Positions 40,209 through 48,087 of a DNA stretch of 50,526 bases are shown piece after piece. The notes below the pieces were generated by a model. The model made no database searches, had not been told where the DNA came from, and saw only the letters and a program-made list of their open reading frames with translations. Position 1 is the first letter of the stretch. The number at the start of each line of letters is the position of its first letter. A program made the translations under genes and the position numbers. The DNA is from CAZLMG01 sp964560765 (GTDB lineage: Bacteria > Bdellovibrionota_B > Oligoflexia > Oligoflexales > CAZLMG01), in assembly GCA_964560765.1 (NCBI GenBank), contig CAZLMG010000030.1, positions 1 through 50,526 of the forward strand, in the 5' to 3' direction.

Positions 40209-42644
40209 ATGAGGCCTGGATATCTGTTTCGCCTTGAGCGATTAGTTTTCCCCCTGGGAACAAAGCACCGCCGTATCGTTCGTCGCTTGCTGGGTCGCGA
40301 AGAGAGCAAGTGCACAAAGCCGTTAGATGAAAATGTGCTCGGCAAGTTCGCCGCATTTCAGGCGGCCCGTCGAGGCGAACGCTGTGTTGTCATCCTAGCA
40401 GCAGTGCGCTTTCTTGAGGATGAGGGCCAGACGACATACCATTACGCACAGCAACTCGCGGCGCGTGGGTATAACGTCATCTACCTGTATCATCGGTGGC
40501 TGGGGCACGAACCTCAAGAACAGATCGCTCTTGAACAGAATATTTTTCTCCTTCCGTTAGACTTAGCGCAGCGAAGTCCAGATTGGATGTCGATATTCGA
40601 TCGAGCGAGCTCCCTATTTATCACGACGTTTCCAGCACCGGAGACGCATCAATGGATGGGATCGGCGAAGGCGCTGCGCTGGCGCACGGTGTATCTATCG
40701 CTGGACGACTGGGAGGGCTTTTCCAAAGTCGGGGCGGTGCACTGGTATTCAAGATCATTTGAAGAGTTTGTGATCAGCAATATGGGCAGCGTCGTTGCGA
40801 TCAATGACCATCTACGGAAACATCTGGAAAAAATGGGTGCCCAGTCCGTATCCGTCGTGCCCAATGGACTCAAGGAAGGAATTGAAGTCATTCGTGAGCA
40901 GTTTAGCCTGCGGCGAGGTGAGATCACTCTCGGTGTGTTTGGCTATCTTGAACCGGGCTGGTTCGATTGGGATTTGTTGGTGCAACTAGCCGATCGAAAT
41001 CCAACATGGATGATTTATGTGATCGGTTTTCCAGACACTCAGCCAGAGGTCGTTCCGGCTAATCTAAAGTATCTTGGCCGGATTGCTCAGAAGCGCCTCG
41101 CGTCATTTGCGCGTCACTGGGATGTTGGTCTCGTGCCCTTTAAAATTGGCAGCATTGCGGAGGGCGCGGACCCCATCAAGGTCTATGAGTACCTAGCGAT
41201 GGGATTGCCGGTGGTTATGCAAGGTGTCATGCCGCCGAAGGGAAGTGACGGTTTGGTTGTGCGCGCCGATGGCGCGGTGGCGTTTGAGTTGGCCGTTCGC
41301 GAAGCCGCTGGGCTGCAGGGCGATGAGGATCGAAAGAAGCGGCGCGAGTTTGCTTATCAGTGTACCTGGTCGGGTCGCGTCGGCGATTTCTTGCAGGCGA
41401 TTAGCACGCGAGTTGACCCCTTGCTGCCAGCGGTGAAAGCGGCAGCTAGGCATCGTCAAAAGTGGTTGTTCGCCTATCCATACGCAACCCATGGCGGTGT
41501 GGAAACCGTTCTGCGGGCTCGGTGCAATGCGCTACAGAATGAGGGTATCGAAGCCCACATTTGGTTTATCGATGATTATGGTGGCATGACGATCTTGAGC
41601 GAGATCAAGGATCGATGCTATTTGGGCAGCGTTGACGAGTTCAAGTCGCACTTACAGCGCCAGCAATATGATTTGGTTTCCGTCATCGATTGGCAACCGC
41701 TACTGGCAGCTGCTATTTCCAAGCGCGCCTGCATGCGGCGATTGGTTTTAGAATTTCACACACCTTACCCAGAGAGTCAGACGTACTTGTATGATCTGCA
41801 GCCGGGCGATGTCGATCAGATTTGGGTGCCATCGCTGTATCAGCAAGGTGTGTGTCGGCGTATCGTGGGTAATGCTTTTTCGGTGGCTGTTGTCCCGAAT
41901 GCAATCTTTCCATTGTTTTTTGAACGCGGTTTTCAAGAAGGCGCCAGTGAAGACGACGCTGCCTGGGAGGGGCCGGTGATCGCCTGGGTTGGTAGATTGG
42001 ACTGGTTGAAGAACTGGCGCGGCTTTCTGCAAATGGCCGAGCAGATCCTTAAGCACCGATCCGATGTGCGATTTTGTATGGTCGCCACCGGCGTTGAGAG
42101 TGATGAGAAGGCCTTCGCAGAACATCTCGCCAAGTCGAGTATGGCGCGATTTGTCCACCGCTATCGTCGCCTGGGTCACGACGACATGATTGAGCTATAT
42201 GACCTTGTTCGACGTTCGGGAGGGGTTGTCTGCTCCACGTCTCATATCGAGAGTTTTGGAATGGTTATTGCGGAAGGTATGGCGCGAGGGTGCGCAGCGG
42301 TAGTGCCTGCAGATTCTGCAATGACTGATTTTGTTTTTGATCACGAAACGGGCCGACACTTTCCTCAGCGCCGCTATGATTTGGCAGCCGATATTGTTAT
42401 CGAGCTTTTGCAGTCCGATGTGGAGCGCAGTAGATTGGGCGACAATGGGCGACTGTATGTAACCCGGCATTTCACCGAAGAAGCGACGTTGGCCCAGCTG
42501 TTGCGGGCTGCCGGCGGCGCCTTTCCTGGCAAGACGGGCAGTGGCGCTGTTGCCAAATCGAAGGAGCCGCCCGCTCAGCCAGCGCCGTGGACGACCCCCT
42601 TGGCACATCATGATCATCCGACAAGGGGTGATGACCGGCCGTAA
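40209..42644 (+). CDS. Two-domain glycosyltransferase (GT4-like, fused)
   Basis: From ATG 40209 (GGTGA upstream) the protein has 811 residues. An open frame reaches back to 39840 but that part overlaps wecB and has no GT features. Residues about 55-400 are a GT-B domain: YHYAQQLAARGYNVIYLYH, VVPNG, GVFGYLEPGWFDWDLL and the donor-site block DPIKVYEYLAMGLPVV (301-316). Residues about 418-780 are a second GT-B domain: YATHGGVETVL, IAWVGRLDWLKNWRGF (581-596) and the EX7E motif ESFGMVIAE (671-679) of GT4. The first domain lacks the acidic pair of EX7E and resembles rhamnosyl-type or cell-wall GTs. The two probably add successive sugars to the chain exported by Wzm/Wzt. Ends with a His/Pro-rich tail. 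Confidence 0.8.
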   Translation: MRPGYLFRLERLVFPLGTKHRRIVRRLLGREESKCTKPLDENVLGKFAAFQAARRGERCVVILAAVRFLEDEGQTTYHYAQQLAARGYNVIYLYHRWLGHEPQEQIALEQNIFLLPLDLAQRSPDWMSIFDRASSLFITTFPAPETHQWMGSAKALRWRTVYLSLDDWEGFSKVGAVHWYSRSFEEFVISNMGSVVAINDHLRKHLEKMGAQSVSVVPNGLKEGIEVIREQFSLRRGEITLGVFGYLEPGWFDWDLLVQLADRNPTWMIYVIGFPDTQPEVVPANLKYLGRIAQKRLASFARHWDVGLVPFKIGSIAEGADPIKVYEYLAMGLPVVMQGVMPPKGSDGLVVRADGAVAFELAVREAAGLQGDEDRKKRREFAYQCTWSGRVGDFLQAISTRVDPLLPAVKAAARHRQKWLFAYPYATHGGVETVLRARCNALQNEGIEAHIWFIDDYGGMTILSEIKDRCYLGSVDEFKSHLQRQQYDLVSVIDWQPLLAAAISKRACMRRLVLEFHTPYPESQTYLYDLQPGDVDQIWVPSLYQQGVCRRIVGNAFSVAVVPNAIFPLFFERGFQEGASEDDAAWEGPVIAWVGRLDWLKNWRGFLQMAEQILKHRSDVRFCMVATGVESDEKAFAEHLAKSSMARFVHRYRRLGHDDMIELYDLVRRSGGVVCSTSHIESFGMVIAEGMARGCAAVVPADSAMTDFVFDHETGRHFPQRRYDLAADIVIELLQSDVERSRLGDNGRLYVTRHFTEEATLAQLLRAAGGAFPGKTGSGAVAKSKEPPAQPAPWTTPLAHHDHPTRGDDRP

Positions 42645-42713
42645 TTCTTGATTTTTATCGCTTATTCCGCAGATGTAGACGGGTTTATACCAGCTGCCAC
42701 ATTGAAGTAGTCC

Positions 42714-42858
42714 TTATTCTACGGGGCGTTGCACCATGGGTTGTGCGCGGCTGGCATAGCTTTTCAACACAGCCTGACTAGGTTCTGCTCCCTTCGCTTC
42801 ATTTGCTAACTCACTGAAACCCCTTCCATGATTTCCCAAACTCTGGCGCCGGCGGCAT
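42714..42858 (-). pseudogene. Possible short coding remnant in the 42645-42988 gap
   Basis: A minus-strand frame reads GRGFSELANEAKGAEPSQAV and ends RPVE-TAA at 42714-42716, with protein-like composition over about 40 codons. It has no start or ribosome site. The rest of this 344-base gap shows only an in-frame, unlikely upstream extension of the next gene. Evidence is thin. Confidence 0.2.
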
Positions 42859-42988
42859 GGCGGTCAGGCTCTTGCTTTCTCTTTAGGCAACTTCACGCTC
42901 GTTGGAAAAATCCACGGCATCGCAGCTTGTGGCCTGGGGAGCTTGCGCTCAAGCGCGCCGCGTGATCAAGCATAGAGAGGAACGCAAG

Positions 42989-44320
42989 ATGCGAGTGTTA
43001 CAACTGGGCTTTGCGAAATTCTGGTTGGCCTTAGCTTCAAGCGCCTGGTTCGTCGCTGGGCATGCATTTGCCATCAACGAATTCGTGCAGAAGCTGGTCG
43101 AGTGGGAGACCAATAGCAATGCGATATCTCAGCGTAGCTCGGCGGAATTTCAATTGGAGCACTTCGAAATTCCCGCTGACAAGGTGGCCTTCGATGTGGC
43201 GGCGACAGAGAGACTCGTCATCTCCAAAGTCTTTTTTGTCAGAAAGAACGGTCAGCAGTATGTCCGCTGGATCATCAACCCGGAAGACACCAAGTGGGCG
43301 GCCGAGGTCGAGGCTTGGCTGGTAAAGAGAAAGATACCCCATACCCGCGAGCGGCATTTTCGAGCGTGGTATACAGCTTCGCGGAGCATGATTATCGAAG
43401 ATCCGGCGACGGGACGAGTTTACTCGGCTAAGGTATCGACCAATCAAACTGGAGGCCAGTGGCGCGACAAGAAGCAGGATATCGCCGATGCAGAACAGGT
43501 TCGCTTGGTGAGTGACTACGTGGAAACGCTTCAGAAGTCCGTGGGGTTTCAACATTTTAAGTTCCTGCCTGAGCCCGCTGCGTTTTACCTTGGAGCGGTT
43601 GAACAGGCCATGCTTGTGCGTTCGTTGGGTGATGCAGGCGAAGGCAAGAGCTATTTCCTTCCTGGTTTCTCGGCGTTGCATGAAAAGACGGGTGTCGAAA
43701 TCGCGAAAGCTAATGGCGCAAGGGATGTCGTCAAGTTTTGGAACGAAAACTATAACAAGCCATTGGCTCGCGCCCTTGCCGAATTGGCGGTAGTTACTGG
43801 ACTTACCTTTGACTCGCCCCACTCGCAAAATTTCCTGATCGAACTCGATTCGAAGCTGAAGCCAACCGGCAAGATCATCTTGCGCGACTTCGGCGATTCC
43901 TTTGCGTTGCGGCAGCACTTCCACAACATCGGCTACCCAGAGTTTCTTGACCTATGGGAGAAGGGAAACATCCGCAAGGACCTCAACGTTTCGGTGGGTC
44001 TCTTGCATGGGAATAAGCCGCCGGCTTGGTTGGACTCAGCAGACTATAACAACTTTGGCAGAGACTTTTTTAAGGAGTTTGAAGCGACGGTAGGCAAACT
44101 GACGGAGTCGGATACCGCTGCCATGTCCAAAGTGTTTATGTCGACTCAACACTTTTCCTATATGAGCAAACTTTACGATGAGCCGCCGACTTTCGCAGCG
44201 ATGCAGAGGCTGATTCGAGAAAGAGTTTCATCTGAGTCCAGCGAAAGTAGCGGTCCCGGGTTTCAACGGACAAACTGCACGCTATTAGGCGCCAGGGGCG
44301 CCATCTTGGTGAATCAGTAG
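42989..44320 (+). CDS. Exported protein with IucA/IucC- or kinase-fold-like core
   Basis: ATG 42989 follows AGAGAGGA at 8 bases and starts a signal peptide (…LASSAWFVAGHAFA); the frame is open 29 codons further upstream without a site. The 443-residue protein has a basic N-terminal domain, then PEPAAFYLGAVEQAMLVRSLGDAG followed by FLPGFSALHE, and later the block SPHSQNFLIELDSKL followed by KIILRDFGDSF. The H-x-QN...RD pattern is like the catalytic region of siderophore synthetases of the IucA/IucC family (EaHgQN…RD), which share a kinase-like fold. A signal peptide is unexpected for an ATP-using enzyme. The resemblance is remote and by eye; the substrate cannot be named. Confidence 0.4.
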   Translation: MRVLQLGFAKFWLALASSAWFVAGHAFAINEFVQKLVEWETNSNAISQRSSAEFQLEHFEIPADKVAFDVAATERLVISKVFFVRKNGQQYVRWIINPEDTKWAAEVEAWLVKRKIPHTRERHFRAWYTASRSMIIEDPATGRVYSAKVSTNQTGGQWRDKKQDIADAEQVRLVSDYVETLQKSVGFQHFKFLPEPAAFYLGAVEQAMLVRSLGDAGEGKSYFLPGFSALHEKTGVEIAKANGARDVVKFWNENYNKPLARALAELAVVTGLTFDSPHSQNFLIELDSKLKPTGKIILRDFGDSFALRQHFHNIGYPEFLDLWEKGNIRKDLNVSVGLLHGNKPPAWLDSADYNNFGRDFFKEFEATVGKLTESDTAAMSKVFMSTQHFSYMSKLYDEPPTFAAMQRLIRERVSSESSESSGPGFQRTNCTLLGARGAILVNQ

Positions 44321-44377
44321 CGGCTAGAGGTCATGGAGACTGCGCCCCATCTTCTGTTAGAGGCTATCTCATAACCG

Positions 44378-45307
44378 CTAGGGCATCGCTGCGAGTAGCT
44401 GGACAATTTGCTGCCAAAGCGACGTATCACTTACCGAGGCTCGGTGGTCGGAATACAGTTGTATGTTCTGATCGGCCTCTGCAACTGGGCCTGACGACAG
44501 CCAGGCCGATTGTTGTTGGAAGGCGTTCAGCCAGCGCCCGATATACGGTCGCATGCGGAGGCGCTCACCCGGTGATGGGTCCGTTGGCGAAGCTTTGCAT
44601 CCGGAAAAGTTTGTCAAGCTACACTGCGTTGGGGAAATAGGATCGACGGTCACCAGTATCGCCGTGTGCAGGCGAGACAAAGACAACGCTCTGGCCATGT
44701 GCATGGCTAACCACCCGCCGTAGGAGTGGCCAATTATGACGATGCGGTTTGCGCCTTGGGCATATCTTGAAAGCAATTCAGTGGCTGCCTCCTGCGGGAC
44801 AGCTTGGATGCCGTGTGCCGCATGCGCAAAACCAAAGCGAACTTCCGAATTCATCCCGTAGCAGAGGGCTAGCACCGTAGGTTGCATTTGTGGGCCAACG
44901 GAGGGCAACGCCATGCCATTCCATGACTGATAGAGGCGGCTGCCAAATGGCGAGTCGCTTTGTCCGAGGGAGTCGGTACCGCACGATTGATAGCCAGCTG
45001 CCAGCACAATAAGGGTTGATCCTGGCGTGGTCCCTTGCCCATTCTGTGGGTGGGGGGCGTTGGGAGTGGCTACAGAGCTGCCTGTATGCGCCGATACCGG
45101 CGCTGCCATTGGAAAACCTGCGGGGGCTGGCGACGCGGGCGGCTGATCAGGTGAGCCCGTCACGCCCATCGATCCTTGGTTCCCAGATTCCTGGGTCGGT
45201 GGTTCTTCTTCGTCGTGGGCGGCATCGACGTGACTACAATGCGCCCACAGGGTGCATAAAGCCAGAATAACAGGGGTTTTTAGCCAATTGGCCACCGCTT
45301 GCTCCAT
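44378..45307 (-). CDS. Exported alpha/beta-hydrolase (lipase/esterase-like)
   Basis: The 309-residue product has an N-terminal export signal (VILALCTLWAHC), possibly a lipoprotein signal although the lipobox is poor. A Pro/Ala/Gln-rich linker spans about residues 35-95. The C-terminal 210 residues are an alpha/beta-hydrolase: strand and nucleophile elbow IVIIGHSYGGW (Ser in GHSYGG), Asp candidate in VTVDPIS and His candidate in LYSDHRAS. Several Cys suggest disulfides (…CSLTNFSGC…). It is likely an esterase or lipase acting outside the cytoplasm. A promoter candidate lies just upstream in an A+T-rich stretch. Confidence 0.7.
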   Translation of the reverse strand: MEQAVANWLKTPVILALCTLWAHCSHVDAAHDEEEPPTQESGNQGSMGVTGSPDQPPASPAPAGFPMAAPVSAHTGSSVATPNAPHPQNGQGTTPGSTLIVLAAGYQSCGTDSLGQSDSPFGSRLYQSWNGMALPSVGPQMQPTVLALCYGMNSEVRFGFAHAAHGIQAVPQEAATELLSRYAQGANRIVIIGHSYGGWLAMHMARALSLSRLHTAILVTVDPISPTQCSLTNFSGCKASPTDPSPGERLRMRPYIGRWLNAFQQQSAWLSSGPVAEADQNIQLYSDHRASVSDTSLWQQIVQLLAAMP

Positions 45308-45326
45308 TAAGGGTGGTCATTATTAA

Positions 45327-45355
45327 ATCTTAATAATATTTTATGCAATTGTTAA
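45327..45355 (-). promoter_or_regulatory. Promoter candidate of the hydrolase gene
   Basis: On the minus strand TTAACA (45350-45355) and TAAGAT (45327-45332) are separated by 17 bases and embedded in a very A+T-rich stretch (about 45320-45385). The predicted transcript start is roughly 12 bases before the ATG, which leaves no room for a clear ribosome site. Confidence 0.35.
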
Positions 45356-45402
45356 TTTTATTTTATAAATATATTGAAAAGTTATGATATCTGACTTGGT
45401 CT

Positions 45403-45426
45403 GCCCCCAACAACAATGCTGGGGGC
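45403..45426 (-). terminator. Hairpin after the 45441 gene, related to the cti terminator
   Basis: GCCCCCA (45403-45409) pairs with TGGGGGC (45420-45426). Read along the minus strand it lies 14 bases after the stop of the gene at 45441 and resembles the hairpin at 22642-22665 in stem and loop. Confidence 0.55.
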
Positions 45427-45440
45427 CACTTGAGGCTGGA

Positions 45441-46697
45441 TTAGCAGAGTCGGCGACGGACGCGAAAGCAGCGATCGCCCGGAAACACCATGCGGCCGAC
45501 GCCGCCGACTATTCTTGCACCGCCGCGGAAAACGGCTACGGCGGCTCGGCGCATGGGGCGATACTCGGCAAAGAACGTGCGCACGGGTCGGTTGTTGACG
45601 AAATAGGCGCCAACGGCGAAGGGAGCGCGGACAATGCCGCGCAGAATGGGGAAGTGTTCGTAATCGCCAGTCAATGCCATATAGACCGAGTCGCCGCTGC
45701 CGGACTCGTTATTCTGGTGTATGGCGGGCTCCGCGTCCGCTTTGTTCGGAACTTCTTCCGCTGCCAATGCTTGCATGACGGGTTGGTGCATTTTCTCTAA
45801 GTAGTATCTGACCGTTTGCCTGAATGGAGATGATTCGGCTAGCAGATCTTTTGGGCTTTGGCACAGTACAGATTCCATCGTGTGCGCGAGTGCAGCGTTA
45901 GCGAACTTCTTGAAGTTCACGTTGCCTGTGGCATGCAGGTTCCAAAGCGCTGACCAGCGCGCATCGCGTGGCTGCGACCTATCGAGTGCAATATGGGATT
46001 GGATCAGAATTCGATACATGTCTGGCAACTGGGTGCCTCCATGGGTTGCGTCCACGATGTCGTCCAGCAGAGCAAAGCTTAAGTGGACTTTATGCAGGCG
46101 CATTTCCTCATCGTTGGTGCCAAACGTATAGGAAATCGTATCAGCTGAATTCGTCGAGTCGGCTTGCCCGAGCTCAGAAAGAAAAGAACTAAATATAACC
46201 GTAAAACCCTGTACTGCCGCCGCAAGCTCGATTTGTTGACCCTCGTAGGTTCGGGCCGATACGCCAATATATAGCTTTGGCATGCTTGTCTGTTGATCGC
46301 TGGCATCAAATTGAACGCAGCCGGTAACGGCTCCCTCGCTCGAGTAAAGGTTAATCGACGAGTCGAGACCTTCTGGGCATATCTGTGCGGCGTTACCGAC
46401 AAGTCTGATGGAGCCGCCCTGCAGAAAGTACCACTGAGTCAGCCCCGCAGGCACGGCGGCAAGTATCGATTTCAGAGAGTCTTTGAAGCCCTCATGCGCA
46501 AGAATACTGCCCTGCTTCCAGTAGGTCTCGAACCGTTCTTCGTGGGCTGGGGTCACCGTTCCTCTGCAGGTAGCCCCCTTGGCCCCCGTTGCAAAAACAT
46601 CCAATGAATCCACTTTCGATTCCATGCGAGTGGTTGTGGTTTTACATCCTAGCAAAGATGAAAATACTGTGGCTGCCACCCATATTCCCTGACGCAT
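45441..46697 (-). CDS. Lipoprotein of unknown function
   Basis: ATG 46697 is chosen because GGAG lies 7-8 bases upstream; the ATG at 46709 has no site. The 418-residue product has a lipobox ending SSLLGC. Residues about 150-300 are helical and include ELAAAVQGFTVIFSSFLSEL and LLDDIVDATHGGTQLPDMYRI, followed by WNLHATGNVNFKKFANAALAHTMESVLC. The last 45 residues are strongly basic (RPMRRAAVAVFRGGARIVGG…RVRRRLC), an unusual end that might bind lipid A, nucleic acid or the membrane. No known family recognised. Confidence 0.6.
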   Translation of the reverse strand: MRQGIWVAATVFSSLLGCKTTTTRMESKVDSLDVFATGAKGATCRGTVTPAHEERFETYWKQGSILAHEGFKDSLKSILAAVPAGLTQWYFLQGGSIRLVGNAAQICPEGLDSSINLYSSEGAVTGCVQFDASDQQTSMPKLYIGVSARTYEGQQIELAAAVQGFTVIFSSFLSELGQADSTNSADTISYTFGTNDEEMRLHKVHLSFALLDDIVDATHGGTQLPDMYRILIQSHIALDRSQPRDARWSALWNLHATGNVNFKKFANAALAHTMESVLCQSPKDLLAESSPFRQTVRYYLEKMHQPVMQALAAEEVPNKADAEPAIHQNNESGSGDSVYMALTGDYEHFPILRGIVRAPFAVGAYFVNNRPVRTFFAEYRPMRRAAVAVFRGGARIVGGVGRMVFPGDRCFRVRRRLC

Positions 46698-47009
46698 AGC
46701 GAACTCCATGTTGGTTTCGATCGAGATTTCAATCCAGCCATAGAGTCAGCAAATTCCGTGCGGTTGCTTGTGGCTCAAATTTGCTCTGGTCTTAATCAGT
46801 TAGGAATGAGCGTCGTGGCGTTGGGCTGGCTAGAGAAAGCGCGAGGTCTTGCCGGCGGTCAGATGCACGCCGTTTTTTCCGGTAAACTTCGTTCCTTGTG
46901 GTCGGCGAGCAGCGATCAACTGGGTAACCACAATCACGAATTTCACACGCACGTGCAACAACGGCGCGTATTATATCGCAAAAAAGGGAAACCAGCCTGT
47001 AGGAGTGGT
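46698..47009. other. Intergenic region
   Basis: This 312-base region separates two minus-strand genes. It contains an A-tract followed by GGGAAACC near 46980 and no frame with a ribosome site that resembles protein. It should carry the promoter of the 45441 gene. Confidence 0.4.
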
Positions 47010-47681
47010 TTAAGGCAGCCGTCGCATGAGCTGGCGCCGTATAACGTCATTGGCGCGATAAATGGGTCCCAGCAAATTCACCAGAAATCGCGGTTTGCTC
47101 GGGTTTGATATGCGAAATTTTGGATTCATCGGAAACGACTGCTGAGGTCGGTGTGGTTGCTGAGCGAGTCTATCGACGTATGCACTGGGATAGCCAAGGC
47201 TCTTGGCAGCATTGATGATATGTCCGATATACTCTGTTGAGGGGATCAGGTCGGGTTGGGGGTTTGTGGCTTGGTAGGCATACGCGCGAACACCTTGCGG
47301 CCTGCCGTCTACTTCATAGGATGCTTCGAAGTACCTTCGATCGTAGTACCCGTAATGAACCCACTCTAAGACATCCAGCAGTGCCAGGGAGGGTTCGTCT
47401 AGGCGATACAACACGCCCCAAACTTCCGAATTGGCATCGGGCCCAATGCTAGCGTAACCCATACCCAATAAATTTGTGGCTAAGCAAAACTCCAATCGGT
47501 GTCCCTCAATTTTGGCTTTGCCTATACACTCAAAGTTCATGTGGTTGTCGCGAAAACGCGTGGAGCTCACATTAGCGCCATAGGCAAAGTAATAGCACTG
47601 AGGTGGAGGCGGATTGGAGCGTCGCCGCAAGCCCCACCAATGAATGTACTTGCGAGCTTTTTGCATCGCTACCGTGAACAT
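47010..47681 (-). CDS. Gamma-glutamylcyclotransferase-like protein
   Basis: The product (223 residues from ATG 47681; a TTG at 47687 is also possible) contains YYFAYGANVSS, the YGSN-type phosphate-like loop of the GGCT/AIG2 fold, then EVWGVLYRLDEPSLALLDVLEWVHYGYYDRR with the acidic residues of the active site, and YAYQAT. Enzymes of this family split gamma-glutamyl amides or glutathione-type peptides to 5-oxoproline. The last 70 residues form an extra basic C-terminal extension. It follows the MAPEG gene by about 7 bases and so belongs to the same operon. Confidence 0.75.
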   Translation of the reverse strand: MFTVAMQKARKYIHWWGLRRRSNPPPPQCYYFAYGANVSSTRFRDNHMNFECIGKAKIEGHRLEFCLATNLLGMGYASIGPDANSEVWGVLYRLDEPSLALLDVLEWVHYGYYDRRYFEASYEVDGRPQGVRAYAYQATNPQPDLIPSTEYIGHIINAAKSLGYPSAYVDRLAQQPHRPQQSFPMNPKFRISNPSKPRFLVNLLGPIYRANDVIRRQLMRRLP

Positions 47682-47688
47682 GCTCAAC

Positions 47689-48087
47689 TCATAGTGTCAG
47701 AGGGATGAAGAGCAAGTAGAGATTCGCGACGAGCGCGATGCCCCAAGCCCAGGCTCGCGCTGGTACGTTGCCAATAGAATAGAAAAGGAAGTGGCCAAAT
47801 CTGCTGACGGTAAAGATAACTGCTGCCGTCTGGGTGCCCGTAGTGCTGACGCCGAGATGAACCAACACCAAAACGGCGACGACAAACCCAGGGAAATAGC
47901 TCTTCAGATTTTCATAGGCCCGATGGGCGCGATCCCCCCAAGCCGGCATGGGCGCAAGGTCGGTCGCATCTCGATTCGATAGCAGATAACTTCGCCCATA
48001 GGTGACTCGCTTCGCAACTGACGCTGGCAACCAAGCCAGAAAGAAGAAAATCGTGAGAATGACGAGGCAGTACAATTCGATGGTCAT
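47689..48087 (-). CDS. MAPEG-family membrane protein
   Basis: The 132-residue product has four hydrophobic helices and the MAPEG signature after the first loop: WGDRAHRAYENLKSYFPGF, equal to the family's R-x-x-RA-x-x-N-x-x-E-x-x-P-x-F, with Lys-Ser in place of the usual Glu position. The family includes microsomal glutathione S-transferases and leukotriene synthases; bacterial members are often uncharacterised. The ATG overlaps the TGA stop of the upstream aminotransferase gene (ATGA). It sits in the inner membrane and may use a thiol such as glutathione. Confidence 0.75.
   Translation of the reverse strand: MTIELYCLVILTIFFFLAWLPASVAKRVTYGRSYLLSNRDATDLAPMPAWGDRAHRAYENLKSYFPGFVVAVLVLVHLGVSTTGTQTAAVIFTVSRFGHFLFYSIGNVPARAWAWGIALVANLYLLFIPLTL

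Noticed and set aside
43037..43924. 295-codon minus-strand ORF
   Set aside because: Antisense shadow of the exported IucA/IucC-like protein gene, which has its own ribosome site and signal peptide.
46758..47108. Plus-strand ORF of 116 codons
   Set aside because: No ribosome site, no recognisable structure, and its end overlaps the gamma-glutamylcyclotransferase gene.
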